From Sporosarcina cyprini (GTDB lineage: Bacteria > Bacillota > Bacilli > Bacillales_A > Planococcaceae), in the NCBI RefSeq assembly GCF_022048975.1, contig NZ_JAKMHX010000010.1, positions 83,655 through 147,654 on the forward strand: a stretch of DNA of 64,000 nt, written 5' to 3'. The position numbers and the translations under genes are program-made. The notes below the pieces were generated by a model, which was not told the origin of the DNA, ran no database searches, and worked only from the letters and a program-made list of their open reading frames with translations. Positions 1-9,118 of the stretch are shown here, one piece after another. Each line of letters opens with the position of its first letter. Within the stretch, counting starts at the first letter, position 1.

Positions 1-694
1 GCCCGGTCTCATGCCACTCGTGATAAAGGCGGAATACCTGCTGGACATCCCCATGATGGAACTCAACGATGTCTTTCACCTTCAAAAAGCTGCGCCAGTA
101 ATCAAACATGATGCTCGGTATCGAACCTTCATATGTACCTGATCCGAAATCATCCAATGAATGGCCGCCATACTTTACTTGATGAGCCTTAACTAGATCA
201 TCTTCCACTTTCGTCACTTCATTGAAATATTCTTCGCCAAGGAAGCGTCGCGGCAAATAAAAACACATGCCTTCTTCAAACCAGATGGAATCCTCGCGGT
301 CGTCATCAAATTCATCCACAAACAGCGCACTATGATGAGTCAACTCATGCGCCAGAATTTCAAAAAGATGATCCTCGCCAAACTTCTCATAATAAGCTTG
401 GATCTCAGGCAACTCCTTCCCATCCAATTGAAGCAACATCAAGTCCCGCCATTGCTCGAGCTCCGGCGATAGGTAAATGAACTCCTCATTCGTATATGCC
501 GGAATCGGAATAGTGGAAAACACAGTCGTCGCGAGTTCAGTCGATGTCCAAATAACAGCTTTCGGCATTTCCTCCAATCGATAGGAGGAGCGCAGTACTT
601 CCTCGTATTTCCCCAGCCTTTCCATTTGGCGTTTGATCAAAGCTTCGTGTTTTTCGCTCTCCTCTGTCGTTTCAAAGCACAAGATAGATTTCAT
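1..694 (-). CDS. Putative zinc metallopeptidase, C-terminus cut by window edge
   Basis: The frame reads open on the minus strand from an ATG at 694 and runs off the left edge, giving 231 residues. GAGGGGGA lies just upstream of the ATG as ribosome binding site. The protein carries HELTHH near the middle, followed about 30 residues later by WFEEG; HExxH plus a downstream Glu is the zinc-binding pattern of gluzincin metallopeptidases. No signal peptide or membrane segment is seen, so it is probably cytoplasmic. I do not recognise the family or a substrate. It is divergent from the yqeY-like gene. The peptidase call rests on the motif alone. Confidence 0.6.
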   Translation of the reverse strand, partial: MKSILCFETTEESEKHEALIKRQMERLGKYEEVLRSSYRLEEMPKAVIWTSTELATTVFSTIPIPAYTNEEFIYLSPELEQWRDLMLLQLDGKELPEIQAYYEKFGEDHLFEILAHELTHHSALFVDEFDDDREDSIWFEEGMCFYLPRRFLGEEYFNEVTKVEDDLVKAHQVKYGGHSLDDFGSGTYEGSIPSIMFDYWRSFLKVKDIVEFHHGDVQQVFRLYHEWHETG

Positions 695-755
695 GAAACA
701 GTCCCCCTCTTTATACAAACCATTCTAGCAGACGGATTCGCATTAATTCATACAG

Positions 756-784
756 TTGCTTTTCCGATGCCGCTCTTCTATACT
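756..784 (+). promoter_or_regulatory. Sigma-A promoter for the YqeY gene
   Basis: TTGCTT at 756-761 and TATACT at 779-784 are separated by 17 bp. The -10 lies about 50 bp before the YqeY start codon. Spacing is ideal and the -10 matches five of six positions. Confidence 0.5.
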
Positions 785-832
785 TTTTACACAAAATGTT
801 TTTTCGTTACTTATCAATGGGAGGTTTTATAT

Positions 833-1261
833 ATGTTGAAGACTACAGTATTTGAACAGTTGAAAACGGCTATGAGAGAGAAAGATACGTTATCCAAAGG
901 CGTGCTCACTTTATTGAAATCGGCGCTTGACCTGGCTGAGAAGGAAAAAGGGGCTCCACTTACAGAGGAAGAAGAGACAGCGATCGTCAACCGGGAAATC
1001 AAGCAGACCAACCAGGCGCTCGAAGGGGCACAAAGTGCACAGCGGGATGATTTGATCGAACAGGAGAAAGCGAAATTGACCCTGTTGAAATCATTTTTGC
1101 CAAAACAATTAACTGAGGAAGAAGTCGCGGCTGTATTGACAGAAGCGGGTGTTTCCCAAGGAATGAATATGGGCGATGCGATGAAAATCGCCAAACCATT
1201 GCTCGCGGGCAAGACAGATGGCGCCACGATGTCAAAAGTAGTGAAAAGCTTAATTCAATAA
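833..1261 (+). CDS. yqeY: GatB/YqeY domain protein
   Basis: A 142-residue soluble protein of the YqeY family, which is related to the C-terminal tRNA-binding tail domain of GatB, the glutamyl-tRNA(Gln) amidotransferase subunit. Its cellular role is not established. Visible family features are the N-terminal helix ending LLKSALDLAEKEKG, a central acidic/basic helix and the C-terminal MKIAKPLLAGKTDGATMSK block. Length is normal for the family (about 148). The frame is open from 626, but ATG 833 is chosen because GGGAGG lies 8 bases upstream and homology begins there. It is followed by its own terminator. Confidence 0.88.
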   Translation: MLKTTVFEQLKTAMREKDTLSKGVLTLLKSALDLAEKEKGAPLTEEEETAIVNREIKQTNQALEGAQSAQRDDLIEQEKAKLTLLKSFLPKQLTEEEVAAVLTEAGVSQGMNMGDAMKIAKPLLAGKTDGATMSKVVKSLIQ

Positions 1262-1271
1262 GAAGTTGAAG

Positions 1272-1299
1272 TCCCCTGCCTCTGAGCAGGGGATTTTTT
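1272..1299 (+). terminator. Rho-independent terminator after YqeY
   Basis: Perfect 8-bp stem (TCCCCTGC at 1272-1279 with GCAGGGGA at 1286-1293), 6-base loop, then six T. Confidence 0.85.
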
Positions 1300-1396
1300 G
1301 TATAAAAAAAGGGAGCTGGATCTGCTCCCTTTTCATCGCCAGCTTTCCATCCTGATTCCGGCGACCGAGCAGCAGGACGAGGAAATTGTCCCCATG

Positions 1397-2566
1397 TCAG
1401 TCAGCTGCAGAAACAGGTGTCCTCCTTCTCTTACCAAACAACGTAGCAAGAAATAAAACACCAAGGAACAAAGCGTACAAGAAGAGATAACTTACTTCCG
1501 TATCCAGCTCCAAGAAAAAGCCGCCTAATATTGGGCCTGATAAACTACCAATGCTAAAGAATATGCCACACAGCAAGTTGCCTGTAGGTAGCAGCGATTT
1601 CGGCGTCAAATCGGACATATAGGAAACGCCAAGCGAAAAGACAGAACCTGCGAACAAGCCTGCCATGAAAAACATAACCATGACAAGGACTGCATGATCT
1701 CCTACCAAGCCGGCTCCAAGAAAAGATAAACTGCCGCCGCCAAATGCCACTAATAAAACGGGCTTCCGTCCAATTTTATCCGACAACATACCAAGTGGAA
1801 TCTGCGTCAGTATGCCGCCAAGCGCAAAAGCGGGAATGATCAGGGATACCATCGAAAGAGGAATTCCATTGCGCAGAGCGTAGACCGGATACATCGCATT
1901 GAGCGATGATTCCAAAAAGCCGAAGCCGAACGGCCCAAGAAAAGCAATGCCCGAGATCAGGATCGTCGCCTTAAATTGCGAACCCGGCCGCCCCTTCGCA
2001 ACGTCCCGAGGGAGCACATCCGGAAAATCATTTCGCAACAGGAAAACAGACGACCACGCTAGAACGCTCAGACCGGCCGAAACAATAAACGGCAAACCTT
2101 CAAAAATATCAACAAGCGGTACAAACATAGGTCCAATCGCAAAACCAAGCCCGACCGACAGGCCATAAATGGAAATGCTCCGGCCTAATTTATGCTGGGG
2201 AACGGTGCTCGTCAACCACGTCTGCGTCGCAAAATGGAGAGAATGGTCCCCAATCCCGACAAGCATGCGGAGGACAAACCAAAAAACAACATTCTTCCAT
2301 AACGGAAACGCCAGCAAAGACGCCAGCAAGCAAAGACCACCAAAAATGATAATCGGCTTATACCCATATTTCCTTAGCGGTGCCTCCATGAACGGCGAGA
2401 CGAGCAGCGTCCCGATGTACAATCCGGTCGCATTCAACCCGTTTAACGTACTCGAGACCCCTTCCCTTTCAAAGATGGTCGAAATCAGCGGAAGCAGCAT
2501 GCCCTGCGAAAACCCCGCGACCGACACAATTAACACGAGCACCCAAAAGCGATGCTGTTCAACCAT
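1397..2566 (-). CDS. MFS transporter
   Basis: A 389-residue integral membrane protein with about 12 hydrophobic segments and the conserved MFS loop GMLSDKIGRKPV between helices 8 and 9. The N-terminal loop (MEAPLRKYGYKP) is a diverged form of the same motif. It probably exports a small molecule, but the substrate cannot be read from sequence. It is monocistronic. The 150-bp region upstream of its promoter holds the 21-bp-spaced GCCAAAT array, so the array might affect this gene. ATG 2566 has only a modest ribosome binding site. Confidence 0.8.
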   Translation of the reverse strand: MVEQHRFWVLVLIVSVAGFSQGMLLPLISTIFEREGVSSTLNGLNATGLYIGTLLVSPFMEAPLRKYGYKPIIIFGGLCLLASLLAFPLWKNVVFWFVLRMLVGIGDHSLHFATQTWLTSTVPQHKLGRSISIYGLSVGLGFAIGPMFVPLVDIFEGLPFIVSAGLSVLAWSSVFLLRNDFPDVLPRDVAKGRPGSQFKATILISGIAFLGPFGFGFLESSLNAMYPVYALRNGIPLSMVSLIIPAFALGGILTQIPLGMLSDKIGRKPVLLVAFGGGSLSFLGAGLVGDHAVLVMVMFFMAGLFAGSVFSLGVSYMSDLTPKSLLPTGNLLCGIFFSIGSLSGPILGGFFLELDTEVSYLFLYALFLGVLFLATLFGKRRRTPVSAAD

Positions 2567-2717
2567 TTGACGAATATGTATGACAGACTCCCCCCTGCTA
2601 CTGAAACGCTATACCATATCGTACCATAAGTCAGGTACGTCAAAAATATTGCACTGGGTGACGAATCTGTGAATCGGTTGGCTTATTCTATCTTTTTTTA
2701 AAATGAAACATGGGATT

Positions 2718-2851
2718 CGCCAAATACATTCGGGTAGGCGCCAAATTAACCGGCAAACGCGCCAAATCCGGCCACCCGTGTGCCAAATAACACAGCAAAT
2801 CTGCCAAATTCGGCGACCCATGCGCCAAATAACACACCAACCTCGCCAAAT
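2718..2851. repeat. Periodic word array 1: YGCCAAAT x7 at 21-bp spacing
   Basis: The word [C/T]GCCAAAT starts at 2718, 2739, 2760, 2781, 2802, 2823 and 2844, every 21 bp without exception. The 13-bp spacers are not conserved. The array lies between the aconitase stop and the MFS start. An ORF of 103 codons on the minus strand (2609-2920), rich in repeated IWR motifs, is a by-product of the array. The architecture matches arrays at 31.5, 31.9 and 58.3 kb, although the words differ. Confidence 0.9.
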
Positions 2852-2916
2852 CCATACGACAAATCCATAAAATGAACAGTGGTGAGCACCCCTTTTCGCG
2901 CTCACCACTGTCTCAC

Positions 2917-5610
2917 TCATCTATTCTGGTTTACTATCATTTCTACGACAGATGGAAGAATGCCGCCGTTCAAGTAGCATTCCTTCTCCACTTCATTATC
3001 GATTCGCAAGATGACCGGGAAATGGAGTTCCGTACCGTCTTTTCGAACTGCTTTCATGTCGGTAATTTGCCCGGCAATGAAGGATTGATCGTCCACGCCG
3101 CAAATGGAGTATGTTTCGCTGCCGTCCAGGCCGAGGGCTTCCGCGGATAGGCCTTCTCCGAATTGGACAGGAAGGACACCCATTCCGACGAGATTGCTGC
3201 GGTGGATTCGTTCGAAGCTTTCAGCTAAGACGACTTTCACTCCAAGGAGTGAGGTGCCCTTTGCCGCCCAGTCGCGCGAGCTGCCCGTCCCGTATTCCTT
3301 CCCGGCGATGATGATCAAATTGCGGCCTTCTTCTTTGTAGCTCCGTGCCGCTTCGTACATGCTGACTACTTCACCTGTCGGACGGTGTGTCGTAAAACCG
3401 CCTTCCTTCCCGCCGGCCATCCGGTTCCGCAATCGAATGTTGGCGAACGTTCCACGTTCCATAACAAGATGGTTGCCCCGTCTTGCTCCATAGTTGTTGA
3501 ACGAGCGCGCCTCGATTCCCTTCTCACTCAGAAATCTTCCCGCTTCGCTATGAACGGGAATTTGTCCAGCCGGCGATATATGGTCAGTTGTAATCGAGTC
3601 GCCCAGCACCGCAAGCGGGACCAATTCCCTTGTGTTCTGCTCGATAGATGTCTTTACATGGCCTTTGTCAAAATAAGGAGCCTTCTGAATATAAGTCGAC
3701 TCTTCATTCCATTCATACTGCAAGCCATCCGGCGCGTCGATCGACTCCCATGTTTCGTTGGAATCAACCCGGCTGTATTCGTCCCTGAACAAGGAAGCGT
3801 CAATTGTATTTGAAATAATGGATTGCACTTCATCAACGGTCGGCCAAATGTCACGCAGATAAACAGGAGATCCCATGGCGTCCATGCCAAGCGGCTCTGT
3901 CTCCATATCGAGATCCACTCGGCCCGCCAGAGCAAACGCAATTACCAGTGGCGGCGATGCAAGATAATTCGCCTTAATGAACGGATGGATACGTCCTTCA
4001 AAATTCCGGTTTCCGCTCAGCACGGAGGCTACGATCAGTTCCTTGTCCTGTATCGCCTGTTCCACTTCTGGCGCCAGCGCCCCGCTATTTCCGCAACATG
4101 TGGCGCAGCCATATCCGTCAATATGGAAGCCAAGTTGTTCAAGCGATGCTAAGAGACCGGCTTTCTCCAAATACTTCGTCACGACCCGCGACCCCGGCGT
4201 CAGTGTCGTCTTGACGTAGCCAGGTGGCCGCAGCCCTTTGTCCGCTGCTTTTTGAGCGAGCAAACCAGCAGCAATCATAACGGAAGGATTTGATGTATTC
4301 GTGCAGCTGGTGATAGAGGCCAAAACTACAGCACCCGTTCCGATCCGGTTACCATCTGGCTCCGCGGAAGGCACTTGGTCTGTCCCATAGCCGCCTTCTG
4401 ACACTGGTTTCCTAAGTACATCGATGAACGCGTTTTTCATTGAGGCTAGCGGATTTGTATCCTGTGGACGTTTCGGCCCGCTTACTGTCGGCACGATGCT
4501 TCTCAGATCAATTTCCATCGTTTCCGTATACTCCGGTGCTTCCTCTTGTCCTGAAACAAATAGGCCTTGCGCCTTCCAGTACGCTTCAGCTAGCGGAACA
4601 GCTTCACCTCGTCCTGTATTTCGGAAATAATCGAGTGTCCGCTCGTCCACCGGGAAGAAACTCATGGTTGCGCCGTACTCCGGGGCCATATTGGAGATGG
4701 TCGCCCGGTCTGGCACCGAAATATCCTGCACGCCCTCCCCAAAGAACTCGACGTACTTGCCAACGACCCCTTTTTTACGAAGCATGCTTGTTACCGTCAA
4801 CGCGAGATCCGTCGCCGTTACACCTTCACGCAGCTGCCCTTTCAACTGGATGCCGATCACTTCCGGCATGACAAAATACAGAGGCTGTCCAAGCATGGCA
4901 GCTTCCGCCTCTATACCGCCGACGCCCCATGCGACGGTGCCAATACCGTTTACCATCGGCGTGTGGGAATCCGTACCGACAAGCGAATCCGGATAAACCC
5001 ATGGTCCGTCACTGCGTGTCTCGGTTCTGACGCTAGTTGCCAAATACTCCAGATTCACCTGATGGACGATGCCATTGGACGGCGGAACGACTCCAAAGTT
5101 TTTGAAGCTTTTCTGCGCCCATCTCACGAACGAATACCGTTCCGCATTCCGCTCGTATTCCAGTGCGAGGTTGCGGCCGAATGCTTTCCGGTCGCCCGCA
5201 TGTTCAATGATAACCGAATGGTCTATGACGAGATCTACTGGAATCATCGGGTTGACGGATGCAGGATCCCCGCCCCTGGAAGCGACGGCATCCCGCATGG
5301 ATGCAAGATCCACAATCGCCGGAACGCCCGTAAAGTCCTGCAGGACGATGCGCGCCGGCTTGAACGGAACTTCCGCAGCCGGGCCGCATCCCCAATTTGC
5401 CAGCGATTGCACATGCTCCTTAGTAATATAGGTTCCATCGTAGTTCCGAAGCGCCGATTCCAATAAAATCTTGATTGAATATGGCAAAGAGCCGACCGTG
5501 CTGCACCCGAGCTCCTCAAAGCGCCGCAATGATATGTATCGATATTTTTTTCCGTCCACTGACAGTTCATCCATCAGTTCCGTTATCTTTAACTCCATTA
5601 GTTGTTGCAT
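2917..5610 (-). CDS. acnD: Aconitase-family hydratase, probably AcnD-type 2-methylcitrate dehydratase
   Basis: An 897-residue 4Fe-4S hydro-lyase of the AcnA/AcnD/IRP branch. Cluster ligands are visible as Cys436 (SITSCTNTSNP), Cys502 and Cys505 (GYGCATCCGNSG). The C-terminal swivel domain has GDSITTDHISPAG and the substrate-binding GTGSSRDWAAKG loop. Its position 28 bp after a PrpF gene and in the same operon as PrpB argues for AcnD, which converts 2-methylcitrate to 2-methylaconitate. Plain aconitase (AcnA/CitB) acting on aconitate is the alternative, since the families cannot be separated by eye. ATG 5610 is preferred over GTG 5619 because AAAGGTG is then correctly spaced. GCATCCGN is unusual where most aconitases have GCTTCIGN. 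Confidence 0.82.
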   Translation of the reverse strand: MQQLMELKITELMDELSVDGKKYRYISLRRFEELGCSTVGSLPYSIKILLESALRNYDGTYITKEHVQSLANWGCGPAAEVPFKPARIVLQDFTGVPAIVDLASMRDAVASRGGDPASVNPMIPVDLVIDHSVIIEHAGDRKAFGRNLALEYERNAERYSFVRWAQKSFKNFGVVPPSNGIVHQVNLEYLATSVRTETRSDGPWVYPDSLVGTDSHTPMVNGIGTVAWGVGGIEAEAAMLGQPLYFVMPEVIGIQLKGQLREGVTATDLALTVTSMLRKKGVVGKYVEFFGEGVQDISVPDRATISNMAPEYGATMSFFPVDERTLDYFRNTGRGEAVPLAEAYWKAQGLFVSGQEEAPEYTETMEIDLRSIVPTVSGPKRPQDTNPLASMKNAFIDVLRKPVSEGGYGTDQVPSAEPDGNRIGTGAVVLASITSCTNTSNPSVMIAAGLLAQKAADKGLRPPGYVKTTLTPGSRVVTKYLEKAGLLASLEQLGFHIDGYGCATCCGNSGALAPEVEQAIQDKELIVASVLSGNRNFEGRIHPFIKANYLASPPLVIAFALAGRVDLDMETEPLGMDAMGSPVYLRDIWPTVDEVQSIISNTIDASLFRDEYSRVDSNETWESIDAPDGLQYEWNEESTYIQKAPYFDKGHVKTSIEQNTRELVPLAVLGDSITTDHISPAGQIPVHSEAGRFLSEKGIEARSFNNYGARRGNHLVMERGTFANIRLRNRMAGGKEGGFTTHRPTGEVVSMYEAARSYKEEGRNLIIIAGKEYGTGSSRDWAAKGTSLLGVKVVLAESFERIHRSNLVGMGVLPVQFGEGLSAEALGLDGSETYSICGVDDQSFIAGQITDMKAVRKDGTELHFPVILRIDNEVEKECYLNGGILPSVVEMIVNQNR

Positions 5611-5638
5611 CTTCCTCACACCTTTCCAGAAGCGTTCT

Positions 5639-6778
5639 TCATTCCGGTATATAACAATAGCCGGTCATCATTCGGCGAGCCGTCCGATCCAGACCGACCG
5701 TTGCAACGTCTTGCCCGTCCTCCGTCAAGGAGACGGCTACCTCGGCTATCCCGTCCGGGTGGCCGATGCGGACAACTTGCCGGCCATCTCTTGAAGAGCC
5801 CCGGAAGGCATCTCCCGGAATCGTGCCGGAAATTAATAGAACCGCCGCTAAGTTATAAAGCCCGCTTCCTGCGAATGTCCGGTGAAACTTTCCCATGGAT
5901 ATCATTCGTGCGATGACATCTACTTCATTTGCCTTGATTTGCCGCCCGGAAGTTGAAACATAATCAGCCGGGGGCGAAACGAGTGCGATTTTCGGAATCG
6001 AAGGAATCGCTTTTGCTGCTTCAACGGTTGGGGAAAGCCCGGCTTTCACTGCCCCTGTCAGCCGGATCGCTTCCAACTTCTCCAGCAGCCCTTCATTCGC
6101 AGCAAGCACTGTGTTCGGCTCCGTGCCGTCCAATCCAAAATCCGAAGTGGATACGAACACGAAGGGATTGACAATATCCGCAATCGTCACAGTATATCGT
6201 CCACTCGCGGTTTCCACTTCTGCCCTATGGCCGCAAGGGAATGTAGCGCCTGTCTTGCCACCGCCCGGTGAAAGGATGGACACCTCAATTCGTGCCCCTG
6301 GACGATTCAGCCCCGGCATGAGGAAATCTCCTGTCGCTGCAGCGCACCCCTCTGCAGTAACCGGAACTTCCATACGGACATTCCGGTCGATATTTGCATT
6401 GTGTACAATTACAGATACTGAGGTGCTTCCTTCCGGCACCTTCACATATCCCTCGTCAATCGCGAATGCCCCGATGGCCGCCATCAGATTGCCGCACGTT
6501 CCCTCCGCATCCACGACAGGCGTGCCGATGCCGACTTGGTAAAATGTATAAGAAAGGCAGGCATCCTTAGCAGCGGATTCCCCTATCACCATCACCTTGC
6601 TCGTATGTGAGGTTCCTCCGCCCAGGCCATCCACCTGGGACGGATTGTATGCGTCGATCGCCTCCATGAAAATCCGATTCCATTCTGACCGGGACGCGGG
6701 CAAATCCTCTTCTTTGAAGAAAATCCCCCGGCTCGTCCCACCTCGGTACACTGCACATTTAATCGGTCTTTGTTCCAT
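5639..6778 (-). CDS. prpF: PrpF-family methylaconitate/aconitate isomerase
   Basis: A 379-residue protein of the PrpF (DUF453) family, with the diaminopimelate-epimerase-like fold. PrpF isomerises the 2-methylaconitate made by AcnD to the cis form used by aconitase, and family members also act on trans-aconitate. Lys61 (GGTSHTSKV) and Cys95 (EGTCGN) fall at the positions of the Salmonella PrpF active-site Lys73 and Cys107, both offset by 12. ATG 6778 has AGGAG 9 bases upstream; a longer frame to 6895 overlaps prpB and lacks a ribosome binding site. It lies between prpB and the aconitase with short gaps, so these are co-transcribed. Confidence 0.88.
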   Translation of the reverse strand: MEQRPIKCAVYRGGTSRGIFFKEEDLPASRSEWNRIFMEAIDAYNPSQVDGLGGGTSHTSKVMVIGESAAKDACLSYTFYQVGIGTPVVDAEGTCGNLMAAIGAFAIDEGYVKVPEGSTSVSVIVHNANIDRNVRMEVPVTAEGCAAATGDFLMPGLNRPGARIEVSILSPGGGKTGATFPCGHRAEVETASGRYTVTIADIVNPFVFVSTSDFGLDGTEPNTVLAANEGLLEKLEAIRLTGAVKAGLSPTVEAAKAIPSIPKIALVSPPADYVSTSGRQIKANEVDVIARMISMGKFHRTFAGSGLYNLAAVLLISGTIPGDAFRGSSRDGRQVVRIGHPDGIAEVAVSLTEDGQDVATVGLDRTARRMMTGYCYIPE

Positions 6779-6794
6779 GCGAATCAACTCCTGT

Positions 6795-7697
6795 TCATTC
6801 CGGCAAAATGGTTTTGGCAATTTTTCCGTCGAGCGACTCATATTCCTCGAGACCGATCGTTTCGTACAAATCTTTCCGTGTCTGCATGCGGTCAAGCTTG
6901 CCCTTTTGCGAGCCCATTTCGAAAATCTCGGTGAACACCTCTTCGTATGCTTTGGCTGCCGCCCGCAAGGACGTTACCGGATAAATGACCATAGAGTAGC
7001 CAAAAGACTCGAATTCATCGGCTGTATAATAATCTGTCTTTCCGAACTCGGTCATATTAGCAAGCAGTGGTACATCGAACAGGCTTCCGATCTTCCGGAA
7101 TTCCTCCTCCGTCGTGAGCGCTTCCGGGAATAATCCGTCCGCTCCTGCTTCCACGTAAAGCTTCATCCGCTTCACCGCAGCGTCCATCCCTTCTACAGCG
7201 AGTGCATCCGTGCGCGCAATGACGACGAGAGAAGGGGCCACCTCTTTAATTGCTTTAATCTTCTGTGCCATTTCCTCTGCTGGGATCAATTTCTTGCCGT
7301 TCAAATGGCCACATTTCTTCGGCAGATCCTGGTCCTCAATCTGCACGGCCGCCACATTCGCTTCCACCATTTCTTTCGCAGTCCGGGCGACATTCAAAAC
7401 GCCGCCAAACCCTGTGTCGATATCGGCCAGCACCGGCAACCCCGCTGCCCGTGTCAGTTCCCTAGCGCGTTCCGCTACTTCCTGCGAATGCAAAATACCG
7501 AGATCCGGCAAGCCGCGGCTAGCTGTAAAAGCGGCGCCTGACAAATAGAGCGCCTCAAACCCGACCCGCTTTCCAATGAGTGCTGACATTCCATCATGAG
7601 CACCAATAATTTTTAAAATGGGCTTTTGTTTAATTCGCGCTAAAAACTGCTCCGCCAGTTCCTTTTGCGTCTTCTGTTCTGTAATAAGCCATGTCAT
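6795..7697 (-). CDS. prpB: 2-methylisocitrate lyase
   Basis: A 300-residue TIM-barrel enzyme of the isocitrate lyase/PEP mutase superfamily. The catalytic-loop motif KKCGH is at residues 127-131. ADIDTGFGG near residue 91 supplies metal-binding acids, and RTDA (about 162) is also conserved. The length fits methylisocitrate lyase (about 295-300) rather than isocitrate lyase (over 420). It cleaves 2-methylisocitrate to pyruvate and succinate. The first gene of the prpB-prpF-acnD set, it starts 22 bp after the DASS carrier stop. AGAGGG precedes ATG 7697. A related C-C lyase specificity is the alternative. Confidence 0.88.
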   Translation of the reverse strand: MTWLITEQKTQKELAEQFLARIKQKPILKIIGAHDGMSALIGKRVGFEALYLSGAAFTASRGLPDLGILHSQEVAERARELTRAAGLPVLADIDTGFGGVLNVARTAKEMVEANVAAVQIEDQDLPKKCGHLNGKKLIPAEEMAQKIKAIKEVAPSLVVIARTDALAVEGMDAAVKRMKLYVEAGADGLFPEALTTEEEFRKIGSLFDVPLLANMTEFGKTDYYTADEFESFGYSMVIYPVTSLRAAAKAYEEVFTEIFEMGSQKGKLDRMQTRKDLYETIGLEEYESLDGKIAKTILPE

Positions 7698-7718
7698 ATG
7701 TATCCCTCTTTCTTTTTT

Positions 7719-9098
7719 TCAATAAAAAATCGACCAATACCCGTACATTGTCGCTATCAAGATGGCAAACCATGTTCCCATCGATAGCGAACCGATTTTC
7801 AATAAATCCTTCTTCGAAAAATGACCGTATTCATAACTGATCAAATGGATAGGCGACTGCGTCACAAGCAGAAATCCCGGTATTCCCATTAAAAACACAC
7901 CCATCGCCAGGAAAAGCGGGTTTTGATCCGGGAATGCTTGCCCGACGGTAACCGCAATCGGTAAAATGATCGTCAAAAAGCCGAGAACGTTCACGAACAC
8001 CAAGCGCAACAATGCCGTTACAGCAAGCAGCAAAAGAACAATCCAAACATAGGAATCGGTCGCAAAAAGTGTAACGAGCATGTTTGCGAATGCATTTACC
8101 GCGCCGGTCGCAATCAGCATATTCGACAGCATTAAAGTTGCCGCAAAAAACAAGATGAGATCCCATCCTATTTTTTTACTCGCCTGTTCCCATTTCCAGA
8201 CACCCGAATACGGCAGCATCGTCAACGCAGCTCCAAGCAATGCAACAAGCGAAACGGAATACCCGTGAATGCTTTCGGTCATCCAAAGCAACACCACTAA
8301 TACAATAATCCACAGCACTTTGATTTCCGGCACGCTCATCTTGCCAAGCTTCTCAATCCTGTCATCCATCAGTCCCTTTAGGAGTTGCTTATCGATCGGC
8401 TCAGGTGGAAAGATGAAAATGAAAAGAACATACAGCAACAGGATGAATAGCAGGATCGGCGGTCCCATGAAGACAAGCCATTTTACATAATCAAGCCCTC
8501 CCGTCAACCCGCCAAGCAGTCCATATGCATAGATCGTCGAACTGGCTCCCGTGGCCACGAAGGCTCCAGAAATGGGGACCATGAATGTCAGGCCGATGAA
8601 CAGCGACTTTGCCACGTTTTCTACTTTGCACATAGCCCGTAGATTCTCAACGATTTCATCCAAAACGGATGCGACCAGGCTCGCTTTCCCCACATTGGAT
8701 GGAATAAAGAGAGATAGGACAAACATTAGGATGAAGGAGAAAAATATGAGTAGCCGGCTGGACCCTCGCGATAAGGCAAGCAGCTTTAAGGACAACCTGC
8801 TCGCGAGTCCCGATTCGATGAATGCGCCGGCTATAATGAAAGTCGAAAAAAGCAGCCAGACAATTTCTGAAGCAAAGAATGACAATGTCTCCTCGTAAGA
8901 AAAAAAGTGGAAGGATAACATGAGCATGAGCAACACGGAACTGAATGCCAATGGAAAGACCCCACCAATCCAAAGAGCTTGGATAATGATGAGGCACATG
9001 AACGCTTTTATGACTAGCGGCACTTGGAAAACCGGGAGGAAGGTGAACACGTAAGCAAGCAGACAACTAAAGAACAATAGCGTTTTCCTGCTTTTCAT
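7719..9098 (-). CDS. DASS/SLC13-type anion carrier
   Basis: A 459-residue, very hydrophobic protein with about 11-12 membrane segments. The topology and central IPSNVGKASLV stretch resemble the divalent anion:sodium symporter (CitT/SdcS) family of di- and tricarboxylate carriers. It sits between TctA and PrpB in one operon. It could take up a second carboxylate or release succinate, the product of PrpB; the direction is inference. ATG 9098 is chosen over GTG 9107 because AGAGGAAG is then spaced 9 bases away. Confidence 0.72.
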   Translation of the reverse strand: MKSRKTLLFFSCLLAYVFTFLPVFQVPLVIKAFMCLIIIQALWIGGVFPLAFSSVLLMLMLSFHFFSYEETLSFFASEIVWLLFSTFIIAGAFIESGLASRLSLKLLALSRGSSRLLIFFSFILMFVLSLFIPSNVGKASLVASVLDEIVENLRAMCKVENVAKSLFIGLTFMVPISGAFVATGASSTIYAYGLLGGLTGGLDYVKWLVFMGPPILLFILLLYVLFIFIFPPEPIDKQLLKGLMDDRIEKLGKMSVPEIKVLWIIVLVVLLWMTESIHGYSVSLVALLGAALTMLPYSGVWKWEQASKKIGWDLILFFAATLMLSNMLIATGAVNAFANMLVTLFATDSYVWIVLLLLAVTALLRLVFVNVLGFLTIILPIAVTVGQAFPDQNPLFLAMGVFLMGIPGFLLVTQSPIHLISYEYGHFSKKDLLKIGSLSMGTWFAILIATMYGYWSIFY

Positions 9099-9118
9099 TG
9101 CCAACACTTCCTCTAGAA

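Noticed and set aside
2609..2920. 103-codon minus-strand ORF rich in IWR repeats
   Set aside because: It coincides with the 21-bp word array, has no ribosome binding site, and its repeats follow directly from the DNA period. 21 bp is seven codons, so any frame repeats.
6779..6895. Longer PrpF reading frame (418 codons)
   Set aside because: The extension overlaps prpB by 101 bp, lacks a ribosome binding site and has no PrpF similarity; ATG 6778 has AGGAG.
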